Program-made: the position numbers and the translations under genes | Shown: one piece after another, positions 29,294 through 34,006 of the stretch | Numbering within the stretch: position 1 is the stretch's first letter | Layout of the letters: each line of letters opens with the position of its first letter | The notes under the pieces: generated by a model | Databases searched by the model: none | What the model was told of the DNA's origin: nothing | The model's input: only the letters and a program-made list of their open reading frames with translations | From: AB-137-C09 sp964645625 | GTDB lineage: Bacteria > Pseudomonadota > Zetaproteobacteria > Mariprofundales > Mariprofundaceae | Reading direction: 5' to 3' | Assembly (NCBI GenBank): GCA_964645625.1 | Contig: CAZYAI010000026.1 | Location: forward strand, 1-34,006 | DNA: 34,006 nt

Positions 29294-30783
29294 TGGCAGC
29301 CAAGGATTTGCGGGCTTTCATTGCCGAGTTAGAAAAAAAACACCTGCTGAAACGCATAAGCTGTGAAGTGAATGCCGAATTAGAACTCACCGAAATTTCT
29401 GACCGTGTGTTACGGCAAGGCGGCCCAGCGTTGTTGTTTGAGCGCGTGCGTCAAGCTGATGGTTCGTTATCGGCGCATCCTGTGCTGTGCAATTTGTTTG
29501 GTACAGCAGAGCGCATTGCCTTGGGCATGGGGCGGTCGTCGGCTGATGAGCTACGTGATATTGGTGAACTGCTTGCCTACCTCAAAGAGCCAGAGCCTCC
29601 TAAAGGCTTTCGTGATGCTTGGCATAAGTTACCTTTGCTCAAGCAAGTGATGAATATGCAGCCCAAGGTTGAGAAAAAACCTGCGTGGCAAGCCAATGTT
29701 TGGCATGGTGACGATGTCGATCTTAACCGTTTACCCATTCAAACCTGCTGGCCAGGTGATGCTGCCCCGCTACTAACATGGGGTTTGGTGGTCACCCGTG
29801 GACCGAATCAGGAACGACAAAACCTTGGTATTTACCGTCAGCAAAAACTGGGTAAGAACCGCCTTATTATGCGCTGGTTAAAACACCGTGGTGGTGCGCA
29901 AGACCATCAACAAGCCAAACAGCAGGGGGCAGAGCGATTCCCTTGTGCGGTGGTGATTGGTGCTGACCCTGCAACCATTTTAGCGGCGGTCACCCCGATT
30001 CCTGACAGCTTATCCGAATACCAATTTGCAGGTTTATTACGCGGAGAAAAAACCGTGCTGGCGGATTGCATCAGCGTGCCGCTGCAAGTGCCTGCCAGTG
30101 CCGAGATTGTGCTAGAAGGCTATATATCGTTTGACGATTACGCTGCGGAAGGGCCGTTTGGTGACCACACGGGCTATTACAACGAGGTTGAACACTTCCC
30201 CGTGTTCACGGTGGAAACGATGTCCATGCGCGACGATGCGATTTACCATTCCACCCACACGGGTAAGCCGCCTGATGAACCTGCCGTTCTTGGTTTAGCA
30301 TTTAACGAAATTTTTGTGCCAATCCTCAAAAAACAGTTCCCTGAAATTGTAGATTTTTATCTACCGATGGAAGGTTGCTCCTATCGCGTTGCTATTGTGT
30401 CCATCAACAAAGGTTATGCCGGTCATGCCAAACGGGTGATGTTTGGCATCTGGTCATTTTTGCGTCAATTTATGTACACCAAGTTTATTATCGTGGTTGA
30501 TAACGACATTGATTGCCGCGATTGGAAGGAAGTCATTTGGGCAATTTCCACCCGCAGTGACCCTGTGCGGGACTTTACCATGGCGGAGCATACGCCCATT
30601 GATTACCTCGATTTTGCCTCGCCTGTAGCAGGGCTGGGTTCCAAAGTCGGCATTGATGCGACCAATAAATGGGCGGGGGAAACACAACGTGAATGGGGCA
30701 CGCCCATTAGCATGAGCGATGAAGTCAAACAGCGTGTCGATGAAAAATGGCAAGCTCTGGGTCTGGGGGATTTAACGGAGTGA
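29293..30783 (+). CDS. ubiD: 4-hydroxy-3-polyprenylbenzoate decarboxylase
   Basis: A 496-residue UbiD (E. coli 497), the prenylated-FMN-dependent decarboxylase of ubiquinone synthesis. Strongly conserved blocks include QGGPALLFERV, EGPFGDHTGYYNEVEHFPVF, YHSTHTGKPPDEPAVLG, KKQFPEIVDFYLPMEGCSYR, GHAKRVMFGIWSFLRQFM, TPIDYLDFASPVAGLGSK and ATNKWAGETQREWG. The cofactor enzyme UbiX is not in the window. It is the last gene of the plus-strand block, with a 1-bp overlap with the STAS gene. Together with coq7 it supports an aerobic ubiquinone respirer. Confidence 0.95.
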   Translation: MAAKDLRAFIAELEKKHLLKRISCEVNAELELTEISDRVLRQGGPALLFERVRQADGSLSAHPVLCNLFGTAERIALGMGRSSADELRDIGELLAYLKEPEPPKGFRDAWHKLPLLKQVMNMQPKVEKKPAWQANVWHGDDVDLNRLPIQTCWPGDAAPLLTWGLVVTRGPNQERQNLGIYRQQKLGKNRLIMRWLKHRGGAQDHQQAKQQGAERFPCAVVIGADPATILAAVTPIPDSLSEYQFAGLLRGEKTVLADCISVPLQVPASAEIVLEGYISFDDYAAEGPFGDHTGYYNEVEHFPVFTVETMSMRDDAIYHSTHTGKPPDEPAVLGLAFNEIFVPILKKQFPEIVDFYLPMEGCSYRVAIVSINKGYAGHAKRVMFGIWSFLRQFMYTKFIIVVDNDIDCRDWKEVIWAISTRSDPVRDFTMAEHTPIDYLDFASPVAGLGSKVGIDATNKWAGETQREWGTPISMSDEVKQRVDEKWQALGLGDLTE

Positions 30784-30821
30784 TGAAAAGCTAGGAGGGT
30801 GTGTGCTTTGCACCCCCCCCC

Positions 30822-30876
30822 AAGGCTGTCCGAGAATGGAGAACGTAGCGAGGGATTTCCATTCTCGGGCAGCCTT
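30822..30876. terminator. large hairpin between convergent genes, bidirectional terminator
   Basis: AAGGCTGTCCGAGAATGGA (30822-30840) pairs with TCCATTCTCGGGCAGCCTT (30858-30876): 19 bp with one G-T pair and a 17-nt loop. AAGCTAG (30787-30793) and CTAGCTT (30877-30883) can form an outer stem. It lies between ubiD (plus) and the carrier-protein gene (minus), where a two-way terminator is expected. A C9 run precedes it. Confidence 0.55.
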
Positions 30877-30881
30877 CTAGC

Positions 30882-31130
30882 TTAATGCGCTACAACAAAA
30901 GCCGTTAGCGTTTCGATGCTGTGGAAGTTATCACCGTTAATATCACTACGTTCCATGGGGATGTTGAATCGTTCCTCGATAAACATCACCACATCAATAA
31001 TAGCCAATGAGTCGAGGAACCATTCTTCTAGCAAATTCGTCTGTTCAGTCAGTTCATTGCCTTGACCTTCAAACTCTTCGGTGAGAAACGTTTTTAATGT
31101 TTGGCTTACTTCTTCTGGGCTCATAGCCAC
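30882..31130 (-). CDS. acyl carrier protein-like protein
   Basis: An 82-residue carrier protein. The phosphopantetheine attachment serine is S41 in EEWFLDSLAIIDVVMFIEE, and the rest is the expected acidic four-helix pattern (ERFNIPMERSDI). It is separated by 3 bp from the upstream ligase gene, so the ligase probably loads it, as DltA loads DltC. It is too divergent from AcpP (no GADSLD motif) to be the fatty-acid-synthesis carrier. Confidence 0.85.
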   Translation of the reverse strand: MAMSPEEVSQTLKTFLTEEFEGQGNELTEQTNLLEEWFLDSLAIIDVVMFIEERFNIPMERSDINGDNFHSIETLTAFVVAH

Positions 31131-31133
31131 TCC

Positions 31134-32633
31134 TTATGTTGCATGATTCGGATCATATTGTTCGGCGAGCTTACGCCGATGGGGTTTGCCTGATGCCGTT
31201 TTAGGGATTGCATCAATGACCACGACTTTACGCGGAACCATATAAGCCTCTAAGCGCGCTCGCGCATAACGATAAAAGTCTCGTAGCAGCCACGCAGCAG
31301 GGTCTTGCGGTACCACAAACATCCATACTTCCTGCCCTAATATGCCTTTTGGATCAGTCATGCCAAGGGTGACGTATTCCACAACATGAGGCAATACACC
31401 CAGTTCGCATTCCACTTCAGCGGGGTAAAAACTGTAGCCAGCAGAATGAATTTGATCGTCCTTGCGTCCAACAAAGGTTAAAAAACCATCTTCGTCGATA
31501 CGCCCATAGTCGCCTGTATGCAATATACCATCGCGCACCCGCTCGGCATACAAAGCATCCCGTCGCCAATAGGCGGGTGATAAATGCTCGCCACCCAAAA
31601 GTATTTCACCAACATGATTAGGTGCAGCCTGTTCGCCATGATCGTTCTGGATTGCCAGCGTTACACCAGCCATTGCTGTTCCTACCGTGGCTGTTTTACC
31701 CCTTGCTTGACGTACATTGAGCATGGTGGAGCGGGGGCTTTCGGTGATGCCATAATGCACATACAAGTGTGCTTGCTCTGGTAGTAATGCCAACAGTTGT
31801 TGCACCTCATCCGCCAACAGGCTGGCACTGCCTGTTTCCAGCGAAATACAACTAGCCCAAGCCTGACGAACACGTTCGGCAGGTGTTTTTAATACATAAT
31901 GCACCAGCGTTGGATGAAGAAAAAGCGTTTGAATCTTATGTTCAACGATGGCATCCAGAATATGGTGGATCGATAACATACCACGGCGAAAGTAGATGCA
32001 GCCGCCACGAAGCAACATCGCCAACAAACGTTGCCAACCATCGGAGTGTGATGCTGGCGCAATCAATAACTCTCGCTGACCTGGCTGTAACGCCAGTGCT
32101 TCGGCCAAATGTTGTGCAATGCGGTATTGTTGAGCGTGCGCAACCACCACCCCTTTGGGGACACCTGTTGAACCAGAGGAATACATCAACAGGGCTGGTG
32201 CGTCGTCATCAAGCGCGTTCCATGGTTGGCTGTCGTCAGGCGTGTGATCGTCCGCTTGCATATGCCAATGCCATACAGGAATCGTAAGCGTCGTATTCGG
32301 TTCATCACTGATGCACAATACAGCTTCAGTATCGGCCACAATGGTTGCCAATCGCGCCGCGCCCGTTGGACGCTGTAACGGTACGGCAATAAGCCCCAAT
32401 GAAAATACCGCAAACGATGCGACCACTTGGGCAATACCATTATCACACAGAATAATCACTCGCGATTGCGCGGGCAGTTGCCGTGTTTGTAACTGGCGAC
32501 GGGTTCGTTCAACCTGTTGCTGTAGTTGATGGTAAGAAAGTACGCAGTCTTCTTCACACAAAGCAGCAGCATCACCAAAGGACTGCCAATGTTGGGCGTA
32601 AATACCATAGATGTTTGATGCGCATGCGTTCAT
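31134..32633 (-). CDS. AMP-forming acyl/amino-acid ligase, probable carrier-protein loader
   Basis: A 499-residue ANL-superfamily adenylating enzyme. Motifs: the phosphate loop MYSSGSTGVPKGVVVAH, HYGITESPRS (the A5-like region), HTGDYGRIDEDGF, VGRKDDQIHSAGYSFYPAEV and the C-terminal catalytic lysine in PKTASGKPHRRKL. It would activate a carboxylic acid or amino acid with ATP and transfer it to the phosphopantetheine arm of the adjacent carrier protein. The substrate cannot be read from the sequence; the lack of an obvious Asp at the amino-acid pocket motif leaves acyl and aminoacyl substrates open. It overlaps the MBOAT gene by 4 bp (ATGA). Confidence 0.85.
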   Translation of the reverse strand: MNACASNIYGIYAQHWQSFGDAAALCEEDCVLSYHQLQQQVERTRRQLQTRQLPAQSRVIILCDNGIAQVVASFAVFSLGLIAVPLQRPTGAARLATIVADTEAVLCISDEPNTTLTIPVWHWHMQADDHTPDDSQPWNALDDDAPALLMYSSGSTGVPKGVVVAHAQQYRIAQHLAEALALQPGQRELLIAPASHSDGWQRLLAMLLRGGCIYFRRGMLSIHHILDAIVEHKIQTLFLHPTLVHYVLKTPAERVRQAWASCISLETGSASLLADEVQQLLALLPEQAHLYVHYGITESPRSTMLNVRQARGKTATVGTAMAGVTLAIQNDHGEQAAPNHVGEILLGGEHLSPAYWRRDALYAERVRDGILHTGDYGRIDEDGFLTFVGRKDDQIHSAGYSFYPAEVECELGVLPHVVEYVTLGMTDPKGILGQEVWMFVVPQDPAAWLLRDFYRYARARLEAYMVPRKVVVIDAIPKTASGKPHRRKLAEQYDPNHAT

Positions 32634-34006
32634 AGGTGAATACCAAAGGCAATCAAAAACAGTTTCGCTTGATCGATCACGGTAGAACCTCCAGCAGAAC
32701 GATTAAATACATGAATCAGGGCAAAAAACTGTAGCGTAGCATAAGCAGCAAGTAGATCGGTCATGATCCAACGATCTTTCGTCCACGGTTTACGCTTGCG
32801 TTTGTGCTTGAGTAAATAAAGTTCAGTCAATGCGATGCCACCACCAAGTAGCAGGTAATAAGGCCAATGCCCTGCGACAAACAGCAATGCTTGCGGCTCC
32901 ATCCCTCGGTAATAGGCGATCTCCACCATGTGCCCCCACACCATATTACCCAAGCCAGCCGATGCCAAGGTTGCCACCACAATCCGCGTTTTACGGTGTT
33001 TGCGAAAATAGCGGAAAAACACAGGGTAATAAAATGCCCGTACCAAAAACTCACGGTAATGGTAGGTGAAGCGTCCCCAAAAAGAGACCAGGTTGGTTGC
33101 CAGCCATGGTTTATCAAAACTCGGCGCGACATCGTAGCCGCATAAACGCCAAACTCCGACCTTAAAATGCCCAATAGCAGCAAATACAATAAACCACTTA
33201 AACAAATTCAACATGGTGGCAGATAGTACCGATAGGGTTCCGACATCGCCATGCTCCATGTAATAACGAACCAAGCCTTTGGTGCTGCCACCAAACACAG
33301 GAATGCCCATTGCCTCAAACAGATCGACAGCAGCATAACGGAACCAATCACCCAATACCAAATAGCCCAGCGCGACCAGCATAATACGCACGCCACCCAT
33401 CACAATCGCATTTTTATCTCGGCATAAAAATGTGTTATCTAAGTAGGCATAACCTTGGGCAATACAAACCCGATCCGTCCAGTTGGGAATCCCGCCAGGC
33501 GAGAAAAACACCGATAGATAATTTAAGTAGCTAATATCTTCAGGAACCGTGCCATCTTTGTAATCAATGTGATACATGATGATGCGTTCCCACTGGAATA
33601 GAAAGAGCAACAGTCCGAGCGGAAACTTCCAATCTTCTTGCGCCAGCATGCCGTTATACACCGTGCCAATAAACACAATAATAATAGCCGCTTGTACGGC
33701 AATCGTGCGCAATACCGCAGCAACCTTGGGCTTACCCAATAAAGGGCGAATGAGCCAAGCATAGAGGGCGATGGAAATCAGTGGCGCATAAGCCCAAAAA
33801 GAGAAAAGATCAATCGTCCACGTATGGTTCGCCGACATCGCAAACCACAGCAACATGCCTGGTAAAGCGGCAAAACCAAGCGACTGCTTGGGGTGTAAGA
33901 TCAAATACAACACCGTATGCAGGCACAACATCAATAAACATGCTTGCACCCCATACAACGCACCAATCGCCAGCACCGACCAAAACACCAAAGCGTTCTT
34001 TTTTTC
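32630..34006 (-). CDS. MBOAT-family membrane O-acyltransferase, 5' end outside the window
   Basis: At least 458 residues of a polytopic membrane protein of the MBOAT family (as DltB and AlgI). There are many hydrophobic segments, an internal YHIDYKDGTVPEDISYLNYL, FWGRFTYHYREFLVRAFYYP, and GNMVWGHMVEIAYYRG with the likely active-site histidine. The frame stays open to the window edge (codons for EKKNA precede the TTG at 33991), so the true start is beyond 34006. It would move an acyl group from the carrier protein across the inner membrane onto an envelope acceptor. It is coupled to the ligase by a 4-bp overlap. Confidence 0.85.
   Translation of the reverse strand, partial: EKKNALVFWSVLAIGALYGVQACLLMLCLHTVLYLILHPKQSLGFAALPGMLLWFAMSANHTWTIDLFSFWAYAPLISIALYAWLIRPLLGKPKVAAVLRTIAVQAAIIIVFIGTVYNGMLAQEDWKFPLGLLLFLFQWERIIMYHIDYKDGTVPEDISYLNYLSVFFSPGGIPNWTDRVCIAQGYAYLDNTFLCRDKNAIVMGGVRIMLVALGYLVLGDWFRYAAVDLFEAMGIPVFGGSTKGLVRYYMEHGDVGTLSVLSATMLNLFKWFIVFAAIGHFKVGVWRLCGYDVAPSFDKPWLATNLVSFWGRFTYHYREFLVRAFYYPVFFRYFRKHRKTRIVVATLASAGLGNMVWGHMVEIAYYRGMEPQALLFVAGHWPYYLLLGGGIALTELYLLKHKRKRKPWTKDRWIMTDLLAAYATLQFFALIHVFNRSAGGSTVIDQAKLFLIAFGIHL

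Noticed and set aside
31883..32529. Plus-strand open frames opposite the ligase gene
   Set aside because: They lack ribosome-binding sites and protein-family signals, whereas the minus-strand ligase has all its motifs in frame.

Overview
The window reads as chromosomal DNA of an aerobic, ubiquinone-using proteobacterium of moderate GC. Support comes from coq7, ubiD, sthA, accD with its zinc ribbon, rluD, outer-membrane TonB biology, and Shine-Dalgarno-led, tightly packed operons. Gamma- or zeta-proteobacterial affiliation fits the gene content, but the sequence alone does not settle it. Almost all the DNA is coding. The exceptions are two repeat-rich intergenic stretches near 1-504 and 16170-16642 and the hipB-wspA gap.

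Layout. (1) 1-504: repeats, including a MITE-like element and an 89-bp dispersed repeat. (2) 505-2051, minus strand: a hipBA-type toxin-antitoxin operon with a recognisable promoter and two direct-repeat operator candidates. (3) 2214-2405: a second MITE-like element. (4) 2498-10044: a complete, translationally coupled Wsp-type chemosensory operon, wspA-B-C-D-E-F. It lacks the expected wspR diguanylate cyclase and runs directly into rluD (10028-11002). (5) 11096-11182: tRNA-Leu(UAA) with a GC-rich-discriminator promoter, then accD, folC, a DedA-family membrane protein and a CHASE2 adenylate cyclase. (6) 16170-16642: repeats again, with a third MITE-like copy bounded by an 8-bp target duplication. 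(7) coq7-sthA, ending in a rho-independent terminator. (8) 18796-29293: a signalling block with its own promoter. It holds a stand-alone receiver, a STAND NTPase, a TonB-dependent receptor, a YfiR-like periplasmic protein, a CHASE8-like/HAMP/PAS hybrid histidine kinase with two receivers and an Hpt, an exported unknown protein, a membrane protein and a STAS protein, then ubiD. (9) From the right edge on the minus strand: an MBOAT acyltransferase, an AMP-forming ligase and an acyl carrier protein, a Dlt-like trio convergent with ubiD.

How the parts may work together. Three signal-transduction layers share the window: Wsp (normally surface sensing to c-di-GMP), a CHASE2 cyclase (cAMP), and the receptor/YfiR/kinase block. 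The last looks like YfiBNR logic in which the OmpA-like partner is replaced by a TonB receptor and the diguanylate cyclase by a phosphorelay kinase. The receiver-STAND pair just upstream is the natural candidate output. No GGDEF or EAL protein is encoded here, so the c-di-GMP output of either system, if there is one, lies elsewhere. The strongest candidates for new biology are the receiver-STAND/TonB/YfiR/hybrid-kinase locus and the Dlt-like trio.
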